Assembly: GCA_946402475.1 (NCBI GenBank)
Contig: CAMIWP010000106.1
Location: 1 to 5,178, forward strand
Source of the DNA: an uncultured Selenomonadaceae bacterium
GTDB lineage: Bacteria > Bacillota_C > Negativicutes > Selenomonadales > Selenomonadaceae
Direction of reading: 5' to 3'
Length of the DNA: 5,178 nucleotides
Shown: positions 1 through 5,178 of the stretch, one piece after another
Layout: each line of letters begins with the position of its first letter
Numbering within the stretch: the first letter of the stretch is position 1
Translations under genes and position numbers: made by a program
Notes under the pieces: generated by a model
Told to the model about the DNA's origin: nothing
The model's database searches: none
Seen by the model: the letters and a program-made list of their open reading frames with translations, nothing else

Positions 1-144
1 CATCATTACAAGAACGGCAGGGCCTTGCTCTATTGCAGCAACGATGCCTGCGAGAGCCGGGTGAATCATCCCATCAACAAGGAACTGGAGAAGGCCCGGG
101 CCAGGGCGGAGGCAAGGAAGGAAAAGGAAGCCAAAGAGGGATAG
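1..144 (+). CDS. topA: DNA topoisomerase I, C-terminal end (partial, 5' end outside window)
   Basis: An open frame runs from the first base to a TAG stop at 142-144 and encodes the last 47 residues of a protein. The visible part has a Cys-X4-Cys pair (LYCSNDACE, fragment residues 10-18), which looks like half of a zinc ribbon, followed by a conserved-looking [13 protein letters not shown] stretch and a highly charged Lys/Glu/Arg/Ala tail. C-terminal zinc ribbons with a basic tail are typical of bacterial type IA topoisomerases, which relax negative supercoils by single-strand passage. The catalytic domain is not in the window, so the call rests on this zinc-ribbon end plus position: topA lies directly upstream of trmFO in many Bacillota. 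The 16-nt gap to trmFO suggests co-transcription. Another zinc-ribbon protein is possible but less likely. Confidence 0.72.
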   Translation, partial: HHYKNGRALLYCSNDACESRVNHPINKELEKARARAEARKEKEAKEG

Positions 145-160
145 GATCATAGGTGCGAGC

Positions 161-1477
161 ATGATGAAAAAAGTGATGATCGTGGGCGCCGGACTGGCGG
201 GAAGCGAAGCCGCCTGGCAGGCAGCCGGACTGGGGGCGGAGGTAATGCTCTTTGAAATGCGCCCCCATCGGATGACGCCCGCCCACAAGACGGAGGGCTT
301 TGCCGAGCTGGTCTGCAGCAATTCCCTTCGGGGGGCGGGCATGGAAAATGCCGTGGGTGTGCTGAAGGAGGAGATGCGACGCCTCTCTTCCGTTGTCATG
401 GAGGCCGCCGATGCCACGAGGGTTCCGGCCGGAGGCGCTCTTGCCGTGGATCGGCAGGGATTCAGCCGGTATATAACGCAGAAGATTTCTTCTCATCCGA
501 AAATCACGGTTCTCCGGGAGGAGGTATCGGAGATCCCCCGGGAAGACGACGCCGTGACAGTGGTGGCCAGCGGGCCTCTTACGGAGGGAGCCCTGGCGGA
601 GGACATCCTTCGGAGAACCGGCCGGGAGTCCCTGTACTTTTACGACGCGGCGGCGCCCATCGTGACTCTGGAGTCCCTGGACATGGAAAAGGCATACCGC
701 GCTTCCCGTTATGGAAAGGGAGAAGCCGCCTATATCAACTGCCCCATGACCCGGGAGGAGTACCATCGTTTCTGGGAGGCGTTGGTGCAGGCAGAAAAGG
801 CGCCGATCAGGGAGTTTGAAAAGGAGAAATTCTTCGAGGGCTGCATGCCGGTGGAGGTCATGGCCGCCAGAGGGGAAGACACTCTCCTTTTCGGCCCGTT
901 GAAGCCCGTGGGACTGGAGCATCCGGAGACGGGGGAACGCCCTTATGCGGTGGTGCAGCTCCGGCAGGATAACAAGGAGGGGACCCTTTACAATATCGTG
1001 GGCTTCCAGACGCATCTCAAATGGCCGGAGCAGCGGCGGGTCTTCGGCATGATCCCGGGACTCGAGCACGCGGAGTTTGTGCGCTATGGCGTCATGCACA
1101 GGAATACCTTCCTGGATTCCCCTCGGCTCCTGCGTCCGACCTTGCAGATGAAGGGAGAGGAGAGGCTTCTCTTTGCCGGGCAGATGACCGGTGTGGAGGG
1201 CTATGTGGAGTCCGCTTCCTCCGGGCTGGTGGCGGGCATCAATGCGGCGAGGATCCTTTTTGGGCGGGAGCCTGTGACCTTCCCGGAGGAAAGCTGTCAC
1301 GGGGCCTTGTGCCGCTATATCACCTCGTCCGAGGCGAAACACTTTCAGCCCATGAATGTGAATTTCGGCATCCTGCCCCCCCTTTCGGAGCGTCTTCGGG
1401 ATAAGAAACTCAAGAAGCAGAAACTAGCGGAGCGGGCGTTGGATTCCATAGAAGTTTTTATGCGGGAGTTGAGATAG
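161..1477 (+). CDS. trmFO: Methylenetetrahydrofolate--tRNA-(uracil-54-C5)-methyltransferase, FAD-dependent (TrmFO)
   Basis: This 438-residue cytosolic flavoprotein makes 5-methyluridine at tRNA position 54 (T-loop), taking carbon from methylenetetrahydrofolate and reducing power from reduced FAD, unlike SAM-dependent TrmA. The length matches the family. A Rossmann FAD-binding motif GAGLAGSE lies at residues 9-16, followed by the acidic end of the second strand (FEMRP, 31-35). The two cysteines important in the B. subtilis enzyme (Cys53 and Cys226) correspond to Cys52 in LVCSNSLRG and Cys228 in FEGCMPVE. The FAD-contacting block [19 protein letters not shown] is at 338-356. The AGGTG at 151-155 serves as ribosome binding site. 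Adjacent ATGs at 161 and 164 are both possible starts; 164 gives slightly better spacing and removes one residue. The stop is two bases before hslV. No key residue is missing. Confidence 0.96.
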   Translation: MMKKVMIVGAGLAGSEAAWQAAGLGAEVMLFEMRPHRMTPAHKTEGFAELVCSNSLRGAGMENAVGVLKEEMRRLSSVVMEAADATRVPAGGALAVDRQGFSRYITQKISSHPKITVLREEVSEIPREDDAVTVVASGPLTEGALAEDILRRTGRESLYFYDAAAPIVTLESLDMEKAYRASRYGKGEAAYINCPMTREEYHRFWEALVQAEKAPIREFEKEKFFEGCMPVEVMAARGEDTLLFGPLKPVGLEHPETGERPYAVVQLRQDNKEGTLYNIVGFQTHLKWPEQRRVFGMIPGLEHAEFVRYGVMHRNTFLDSPRLLRPTLQMKGEERLLFAGQMTGVEGYVESASSGLVAGINAARILFGREPVTFPEESCHGALCRYITSSEAKHFQPMNVNFGILPPLSERLRDKKLKKQKLAERALDSIEVFMRELR

Positions 1478-1479
1478 GG

Positions 1480-2028
1480 ATGGAAAGGGAAACGGGGTTT
1501 CACGCAACCACGATATGCTGCGTGCGAAAGGGCGGCAAGACGGCCATTGCCGGCGACGGCCAGGTGACTTTCGGCCAAGCGGCCATCATGAAGGCGAATG
1601 CCAAAAAGGTGAGGAAGCTCTATCATGGAAAGGTGTTGGCGGGATTCGCCGGTTCCGTGGCGGATGCTTTTACCCTCTTTGAGAAATTCGAAGGAAAGCT
1701 GGAGGCATACAACGGGCATCTCCAACGGGCTGCTGTGGAGCTCGCGAAAGAATGGCGCACGGATCGGATCCTTCGCAAGCTGGAGGCTCTTCTCTTGGTG
1801 GCGGATCGGGATACGATCCTCATGCTTTCGGGGAACGGCGAGGTCATTGAACCGGATGGGGAAACGGCGGCCATCGGGTCGGGGGGGTTCTATGCCCTCT
1901 CGGCGGCCAGGGCCATGGTAAGGCACACGGGGCTTTCGGCTTCGGAGATCGCCAAGGAAGCCCTTTCCATTGCCGCGGATATCTGCGTTTATACGAATCA
2001 CAACATTAAGGTGGAGGAACTGGATTGA
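1480..2028 (+). CDS. hslV: ATP-dependent protease proteolytic subunit HslV (ClpQ/CodW)
   Basis: HslV is the peptidase of the two-component HslVU protease, a double hexameric ring of proteasome-beta fold capped by HslU hexamers. The 182-residue product carries HATTI at 8-12, and Thr10 is the expected N-terminal nucleophile after removal of a nine-residue leader (MERETGFHA). Other active-site positions are present: Asp26 in AGDGQ (E. coli Asp17), Lys43 in AKKV (Lys33), and Ser134 in GSGG (Ser124). [14 protein letters not shown] (92-105) and the C-terminal ICVYTNHN are typical of the family. The leader has no serine, unlike B. subtilis CodW, where an N-terminal serine has been reported as the nucleophile. 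The only visible Shine-Dalgarno is GGGAG at 1464-1468, inside the end of trmFO, so translation is probably coupled. The last base of its TGA stop is the first base of hslU. Confidence 0.97.
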   Translation: MERETGFHATTICCVRKGGKTAIAGDGQVTFGQAAIMKANAKKVRKLYHGKVLAGFAGSVADAFTLFEKFEGKLEAYNGHLQRAAVELAKEWRTDRILRKLEALLLVADRDTILMLSGNGEVIEPDGETAAIGSGGFYALSAARAMVRHTGLSASEIAKEALSIAADICVYTNHNIKVEELD

Positions 2029-3422
2029 TGGACAGCATTGGGGTAAATGAGCAGACGCCGCGCCAGATCGTGGAGGAACTCAACAAGTATATTGTCGGCC
2101 AGGACGAGGCGAAGCGCTCTGTGGCCATCGCCCTGAGAAACCGCTGGCGCAGCCGCCAGCTCACGGGGAGCATGCAGGACGATGTGATACCGAAGAACAT
2201 CCTCATGATCGGCTCCACGGGCGTTGGCAAGACGGAGATCGCCCGCCGCTTGGCCCGTTTGGTGAAGGCGCCTTTCATCAAGGTGGAGGCCACGAAGTTT
2301 ACGGAAGTGGGCTATGTGGGCCGGGACGTGGAGTCCATCGTGCGGGATCTGGCGGAGACCGCGGTGCGCATGGTGCGCCAGCAGCGCATGGAGGCGGTGC
2401 AGGAGAAGGCAAAGGAGATGGCGGAGGAGCGGATCCTGGACGTTTTTGTCCCCGAGCCGAAAAAGTCCCAGAATCCCTTGGGCAGGCTCTTCGGGAACGA
2501 CGCGGAGGAATCCTCGGAGGAGAAGCGGGAGGAGCCGAAGTACCAGGCAGGAAGGGAATGGGTCAGAAAGCGGCTGAAAAACGGGGAGCTGGAACAGGAA
2601 CTCATCGAGATCGACGTGGAGGAGTCCAGCAAGCCCATGGTGGGCATGTTTTCCGGCTCCAGCCTGGAAGGCATGGGGGACAATCTCCAGGACATGATCG
2701 GCAGCCTCATGCCGAAGCGCCGCAAGAAGCGGAAGGTAACGGTGTCGGCGGCGAGGAAGATCTTCGCCCAGGAGGAAGCATCTAAGCTCATCGACATGGA
2801 CGAAGTTGCCGATGAGGCCGTCCGCGTGGCGGAGAAGAGCGGCATCGTATTTCTGGATGAGATCGACAAGGTGGCGGTGAAGGGCAATACCTCGGGAGCG
2901 GATGTGTCCAGGGAGGGCGTCCAGAGGGATATTCTTCCCATTGTGGAGGGCTCCACGGTGGTGACGAAATACGGCCCGGTGAAGACGGATCACGTTCTCT
3001 TCATTGCGGCGGGAGCGTTCCACACGGCGAAGCCCTCGGATCTCATCCCGGAGCTTCAGGGGCGCTTTCCCATCCGGGTGGAGCTCAAGTCCCTGCGGAA
3101 GGAAGACTTCGAGAAGATCCTCACGGAGCCGCAGAACGCTCTTTTGAAGCAGTACCAGGCATTGTTGGCCGTGGAGGGCGTGGAACTGAATTTCGAGGAC
3201 AGCGCCATCAGCCGCATCGCCGAGCTGGCCTGCGATGTCAACGAGCAGGCGGAGGACATCGGGGCAAGGCGTCTCCATACCCTGCTGGAAAAGCTCATCG
3301 AGGATGTTTCCTTTGATGCTCCGGACATGGAAGAGAAACGGGTGGACATCGATGCGGCCTATGTGGACGAAAAACTCTCCGACATCGCCAAGAATCGGGA
3401 TCTGTCCCAGTACATCCTGTAG
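2028..3422 (+). CDS. hslU: ATP-dependent protease ATPase subunit HslU (ClpY/CodX)
   Basis: HslU is an AAA+ hexameric unfoldase that threads substrates into HslV. The 464-residue product has every expected element: N-terminal [21 protein letters not shown] (10-30), Walker A GSTGVGKT (62-69), pore loop GYVG (95-98), a charged intermediate domain from about 109 to 243, Walker B IVFLDE (273-278), arginine finger in LQGRFP (Arg346), sensor 2 GARRL (412-416), and the C-terminal DLSQYIL tail that docks on HslV. The Walker A second residue is Ser, where E. coli and B. subtilis HslU have Pro; the GxxxxGKT signature is intact. The start is taken as ATG 2028, which overlaps the hslV stop as TGATG and lies 10 nt after GGAGG (2013-2017). 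An in-frame TTG at 2025, 7 nt from the same site, would add one Met. The overlap supports coupled, stoichiometric synthesis of both subunits. Confidence 0.97.
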   Translation: MDSIGVNEQTPRQIVEELNKYIVGQDEAKRSVAIALRNRWRSRQLTGSMQDDVIPKNILMIGSTGVGKTEIARRLARLVKAPFIKVEATKFTEVGYVGRDVESIVRDLAETAVRMVRQQRMEAVQEKAKEMAEERILDVFVPEPKKSQNPLGRLFGNDAEESSEEKREEPKYQAGREWVRKRLKNGELEQELIEIDVEESSKPMVGMFSGSSLEGMGDNLQDMIGSLMPKRRKKRKVTVSAARKIFAQEEASKLIDMDEVADEAVRVAEKSGIVFLDEIDKVAVKGNTSGADVSREGVQRDILPIVEGSTVVTKYGPVKTDHVLFIAAGAFHTAKPSDLIPELQGRFPIRVELKSLRKEDFEKILTEPQNALLKQYQALLAVEGVELNFEDSAISRIAELACDVNEQAEDIGARRLHTLLEKLIEDVSFDAPDMEEKRVDIDAAYVDEKLSDIAKNRDLSQYIL

Positions 3423-3425
3423 GGA

Positions 3426-3461
3426 CGTGCCGGGCGCTTTCCCTGTACGCGACGCGGCACG
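3426..3461 (+). terminator. GC-rich hairpin just after hslU, possible weak terminator
   Basis: CGTGCCG (3426-3432) pairs perfectly with CGGCACG (3455-3461), and a short inner GCG/CGC stem (3434-3436 with 3448-3450) can form in the 22-nt interior. It begins four bases after the hslU stop, where a terminator for the topA-trmFO-hslVU unit would be expected. It is not a canonical intrinsic terminator: no U-tract follows directly, and the nearest T run is only TTTT at 3478-3481. It may instead stabilise the mRNA 3' end or attenuate read-through into codY. Confidence 0.3.
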
Positions 3462-3510
3462 GCTGAACAGGAACGGATTTTCCTTCGCAGATATATCACC
3501 TATGATTATT

Positions 3511-3541
3511 TTGGCATAAATTTTCAAAAAACATCTATGAT
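3511..3541 (+). promoter_or_regulatory. Candidate sigma-A-type promoter for codY
   Basis: TTGGCA (3511-3516, 5 of 6 to TTGACA) is followed after 19 bp by TATGAT (3536-3541, 5 of 6 to TATAAT). The spacer is longer than the usual 17 bp. Two other -10-like hexamers lie downstream, TATGAT at 3554-3559 and TATACT at 3564-3569, but neither has a good -35 at normal spacing. The abrupt change from GC-rich coding sequence to AT-rich DNA here supports a promoter region, though the exact start site is uncertain. Confidence 0.45.
3519..3533 (+). promoter_or_regulatory. CodY-box-like operator upstream of codY
   Basis: AATTTTCAAAAAACA matches the known CodY consensus AATTTTCWGAAAATT at 12 of 15 positions; mismatches are at positions 9, 14 and 15. 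It lies about 90 bp before the codY start, inside the spacer of the candidate promoter, so bound CodY would be expected to block RNA polymerase. Negative autoregulation of codY is known in other Bacillota. In such AT-rich DNA a 12/15 match is suggestive, not decisive. Confidence 0.5.
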
Positions 3542-3587
3542 TATTTCGAAAAATATGATAAAGTATACTCATAGGGATTCTTAGAGC

Positions 3588-3605
3588 AGAGAGTGAAGAG
3601 AGTGA
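3588..3605 (+). repeat. Perfect tandem 9-bp repeat in the codY leader
   Basis: AGAGAGTGA is present twice in direct succession (3588-3596 and 3597-3605), immediately before the AAAGGAAG ribosome binding site (3605-3612). It probably arose by slippage. Its purine-rich composition could act as an extra ribosome-standby or protein/RNA-binding segment, but nothing in the sequence shows a function. Confidence 0.75.
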
Positions 3606-3620
3606 AAGGAAGATTTTTGA

Positions 3621-4400
3621 ATGGCTGCTTCATTACTTGAGAAGACAAGAAAGATCAATCGGCTCCTCCAGAGGTCGGAAAACGTGGAATACGACGGCAT
3701 TTCCCGGGTGCTCAGCAATGTTTTGGATGCCAATGTCTACATCACCAACAAGAAGGGGAAGATCTTCGGCCATGCCTTCATCGATGACTTTGAATGCGAT
3801 GTCATGGTGGACAAGGTCATACAGCAGGGCGCTTTCCCAAAGGCTTATGTGAGCTGGCTCCTGCGGCTGGACGAGACGTCGGCGAACCTTCGGTCCAAGA
3901 CGGGGATGTGCGCCTATGACGACGGGACGAAGTGCATGTTCAACGGGAAGAACACCACGGTGGTTCCCATCTACGGCGTGGGGGAGCGCATCGGAACCCT
4001 GATCGTGGCCAAGTACGATGACGAGTTCGATGAGGATGACCTGCTCCTGGCGGAATACGGCGCCACGGTGGTGGGCATGGAGATGCTTCGGGACCACACC
4101 CAGAGAATCGAGATCGAGGCCCGCAAGAAGGCGGCGGTGCAAATCGCTCTGGCGACACTGTCCTATTCGGAGGTGGAGGCGGCCGTCAACATCCTGAGCG
4201 CCCTTGACGGAACCGAGGGAATCCTCGTGGCGTCGAAGATCGCGGATAAGGTGGAGATCACCCGTTCCGTCATCGTCAACGCCCTGCGGAAGTTCGAGTC
4301 CGCCGGTGTCATCGAGTCGAAGTCCCTGGGGATGAAGGGAACCTACATCAAGGTGCTCAACGAGTACCTTTTGGAGGAAGTTCAGAAACTGAAGCGGTGA
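3621..4400 (+). CDS. codY: GTP- and branched-chain-amino-acid-sensing global transcription regulator CodY
   Basis: CodY is a homodimeric DNA-binding protein that represses, and sometimes activates, nutrient-limitation genes when isoleucine/valine/leucine and usually GTP are plentiful. The 259-residue length is standard. The N-terminal GAF sensor domain spans roughly residues 1-155 (LLEKTRKINRLLQ near the start; ERIGTLIVAKY and DLLLAEYGATVVGMEMLR near its end), followed by a long linker helix and a winged helix-turn-helix at about 200-246 (ASKIADKVEITRSVIVNALRK, SLGMKGTYIKVLN). An in-frame TGA at 3618-3620 abuts the ATG, so no upstream start exists; AAAGGAAG (3605-3612) sits 8 nt before it. 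Two positions differ from B. subtilis CodY: Val61 replaces the ligand-binding Arg61, and Glu212 replaces the helix-turn Gly in VGITRS. The gene has its own candidate promoter and a strong terminator, so it is probably transcribed alone. Confidence 0.97.
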   Translation: MAASLLEKTRKINRLLQRSENVEYDGISRVLSNVLDANVYITNKKGKIFGHAFIDDFECDVMVDKVIQQGAFPKAYVSWLLRLDETSANLRSKTGMCAYDDGTKCMFNGKNTTVVPIYGVGERIGTLIVAKYDDEFDEDDLLLAEYGATVVGMEMLRDHTQRIEIEARKKAAVQIALATLSYSEVEAAVNILSALDGTEGILVASKIADKVEITRSVIVNALRKFESAGVIESKSLGMKGTYIKVLNEYLLEEVQKLKR

Positions 4401-4405
4401 TTTGC

Positions 4406-4444
4406 AGCTGGAACGGAGTCGCCTTCGTTCTGGCTTTTTCTTTT
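4406..4444 (+). terminator. Intrinsic terminator after codY
   Basis: Starting five bases after the codY stop, AGCTGGAACGGAG (4406-4418) pairs with CTTCGTTCTGGCT (4423-4435) as a 13-bp stem including three G-U pairs, closed by the 4-nt loop TCGC. It runs directly into a T-tract (4435-4444, nine T in ten bases). This is a textbook rho-independent terminator on the + strand and should separate codY transcription from the flagellar genes. Confidence 0.87.
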
Positions 4445-4620
4445 CCCAAGAAAAATTACAGCAAATTTTTTCGGACGCCCTTCTAAAAATGTGAAAAACA
4501 TGATAAAATTTGAAGGGATTTTCTTGCTTTCATCGAATGATATATCAGTTGTTTCCTTGTAATAAACGATGTAAATGATACGGTATTGTATGATAACTAT
4601 TGGAAGGATGTGAGTTGGGC
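4445..4620 (+). promoter_or_regulatory. AT-rich leader and promoter region of the flgB operon
   Basis: No gene is visible between the codY terminator and flgB. The DNA is markedly AT-rich. It contains GAAAAACATGATAAA (4493-4507) followed by AGGGATT (4514-4520), both also found upstream of codY, and a perfect 10-bp palindrome TGATATATCA (4538-4547). Because the terminator precedes it, a flagellar promoter must lie here unless read-through is high. I found no convincing sigma-28 site (TAAA-N15-GCCGATAA) and no -35/-10 pair with good spacing, so the promoter cannot be placed. The best CodY-box match is about 10 of 15 (AATTTGAAGGGATTT, 4507-4521) and is not persuasive. Confidence 0.5.
4604..4613 (+). 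promoter_or_regulatory. Strong Shine-Dalgarno site that decides the flgB start
   Basis: AAGGATGTGA matches the 16S-tail complement AAGGAGGTGA at 9 of 10 positions. It lies inside the longest possible flgB frame (which opens at TTG 4600), so the start must be downstream of it. In-frame candidates are TTG 4615 (4 nt after the AGGAGG-equivalent), GTG 4621 (10 nt) and TTG 4624 (13 nt). GTG 4621 combines acceptable spacing with the usual M-L-E FlgB N-terminus. Confidence 0.75.
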
Positions 4621-5037
4621 GTGTTGGAGCAGATCATGAACTCCCACAACTTCGATTACCTGTCCAGAGGCCTTCAGGCGGCGAGCCTTCGACATGAGGT
4701 CATCAGTGACAATATCGCCAACGTGAACACCCCTCGTTTCAAGAAGAGCAATGTGGTGTTTGAGGAACTTTTGGCCAGGGAAATAGAGCCTCCCACGGAC
4801 AAGCTTCAAATGGCGTTGACCCATGACCGCCATATGACACCGGTTCCTATGGGGAAGGCTGAGGCCAAGATTGAGATGGAAGACGATGACACCATGCGAG
4901 TGGATGGCAACAATGTGGATGTAGATGCAGAGATGGCCGCACTGGCAAAGAACCAACTCTACTATAATGCGTTGGCGACCCAGATGAAGGGATATGTGCG
5001 AAAATTGAAGGACGTCATAAGTAGCGGGCAGTCTTGA
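4621..5037 (+). CDS. flgB: Flagellar basal-body rod protein FlgB
   Basis: FlgB is a proximal rod subunit of the flagellar basal body, exported by the flagellar type III apparatus and assembled with FlgC, FlgF, FlgG and FliE. From the chosen GTG start the product is 138 residues, the usual size. It has the N-terminal rod signature SLRHEVISDNIANVNTPRFKKS (about 22-43) and the C-terminal helix GNNVDVDAEMAALAKNQLYYNALATQMKGYVRKLKDVI, which packs against the N-terminal helix as a coiled coil in rod and hook proteins. The Gly common in NTPGFK is Arg here, a variable position in FlgB. There is no signal peptide, as expected for this export route. The start is a non-ATG codon, set by the ribosome binding site at 4604-4613; TTG 4615 or 4624 are alternatives, and the frame stays open to TTG 4600. 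flgC follows after 33 nt. Confidence 0.95.
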   Translation: MLEQIMNSHNFDYLSRGLQAASLRHEVISDNIANVNTPRFKKSNVVFEELLAREIEPPTDKLQMALTHDRHMTPVPMGKAEAKIEMEDDDTMRVDGNNVDVDAEMAALAKNQLYYNALATQMKGYVRKLKDVISSGQS

Positions 5038-5070
5038 TGCCGTTATTCTTGAAGGAAAGGGGGATATTCT

Positions 5071-5178
5071 ATGGGTATGTTCCTGGGAATTGATGCGGCG
5101 GCTTCCGGCCTTACGGCGGAGCGACTGCGGATGGATGTTATCTCCAACAATATTGCGAATGCGAATACGACACGCACC
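5071..5178 (+). CDS. flgC: Flagellar basal-body rod protein FlgC, N-terminal part (partial, 3' end outside window)
   Basis: The frame from ATG 5071 runs to the window end and gives 36 residues. They contain the rod-family N-terminal pattern [33 protein letters not shown], where [11 protein letters not shown] and NNIANANTT are typical of FlgC, the second proximal rod subunit. The ribosome binding site AGGGGG (5058-5063) is 7 nt upstream. A second in-frame ATG at 5077 is less well placed. The position directly after flgB is the conserved flgB-flgC order, in which fliE and the fliF-fliI export/basal-body genes usually follow; those genes are not visible here. Confidence 0.93.
   Translation, partial: MGMFLGIDAAASGLTAERLRMDVISNNIANANTTRT

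Larger units (their letters stand above)
3500..3546 (+). repeat. 12-bp direct repeat flanking the CodY-like box
   Basis: CTATGATTATTT occurs at 3500-3511 and, without mismatch, at 3535-3546, 35 bp apart start to start. A shorter third match, TATGATAA, is at 3554-3561. The two full copies bracket the CodY-box-like sequence at 3519-3533 and overlap the candidate -35 and -10 regions. Two exact 12-mers within 47 bp are unlikely by chance even in AT-rich sequence. They could be binding half-sites or a local duplication of a promoter -10 region (TATGAT is one base from TATAAT). Confidence 0.7.

Noticed and set aside
74..1342. 422-codon open frame on the minus strand opposite trmFO
   Set aside because: Same shadow effect: composition is biased to His, Arg, Pro and Gly, it has no domain, and it overlaps a complete trmFO with all motifs.
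1345..2001. 218-codon minus-strand frame opposite hslV
   Set aside because: Shadow of hslV and the end of trmFO; no family features or own regulatory region.
3544..3551. 8-bp palindrome TTTCGAAA before codY
   Set aside because: Too short to call an operator alone; it is only mentioned as part of the possible weaker CodY-like element.
1998..3572. 524-codon open frame on the minus strand opposite hslU
   Set aside because: It lies entirely antisense to a fully conserved gene, is unusually rich in His, Leu and Arg as expected from the reverse complement of GC-rich codons, and shows no recognisable domain.
4441..4455. Second small inverted repeat TTTTC-CCAA-GAAAA after the terminator
   Set aside because: Five A-T-rich base pairs give little stability, and no minus-strand gene would use it as a terminator.
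4507..4521. Possible CodY box upstream of flgB (AATTTGAAGGGATTT)
   Set aside because: Only about 10 of 15 positions match in strongly AT-rich DNA, so it does not support direct CodY control of the flagellar operon.
4572..4596. Possible sigma-28 promoter, TAAA followed by TATGATAA
   Set aside because: Spacing is 13 instead of 15, the -10 matches GCCGATAA at only 5 of 8, and the site is almost on top of the flgB start.

Overview
The gene order is partial topA, trmFO, hslV, hslU, codY, flgB, partial flgC, all on the + strand. This is the classic Bacillota (Firmicutes) housekeeping cluster, known in Bacillus subtilis as topA-gid-codV-codW-codX-codY-flgB-flgC. CodY and the folate-dependent TrmFO support Bacillota strongly. 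GC-rich coding sequence with sharply AT-rich intergenic regions, near-perfect Shine-Dalgarno sites, and a CodY whose sensor domain looks more clostridial than bacillar suggest a motile, GC-rich anaerobe such as a Negativicute (Selenomonas-like). That lower-rank guess is inference.

Layout. Positions 1-144 hold the C-terminus of DNA topoisomerase I. After 16 nt comes trmFO (161-1477, tRNA U54 methylation), then hslV (1480-2028, protease subunit) after a 2-nt gap, then hslU (2028-3422, unfoldase ATPase), which shares one base with hslV. These four genes are packed like a single transcription unit. The xerC/codV recombinase gene that lies between trmFO and hslV in Bacillus is absent.

A 198-nt gap (3423-3620) follows. 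It starts with a GC-rich hairpin and becomes an AT-rich regulatory region with a candidate promoter, a CodY-box-like sequence (12 of 15 positions), a 12-bp direct repeat flanking that box, and a tandem 9-bp repeat before the ribosome binding site. codY (3621-4400) encodes the global regulator of nutrient sufficiency and ends in a strong intrinsic terminator (4406-4444). An AT-rich leader (4445-4620) then precedes flgB (4621-5037) and flgC (from 5071, cut by the window end), the start of a flagellar basal-body operon.

The cluster therefore appears to be three transcription units: topA-trmFO-hslVU, codY (probably autoregulated), and the flagellar operon. I see no mobile element, CRISPR array, RNA gene or unknown protein-coding system. 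The points worth a second look are in the two intergenic regions, which share sequence elements, and in a few residue changes in CodY, HslV and HslU.
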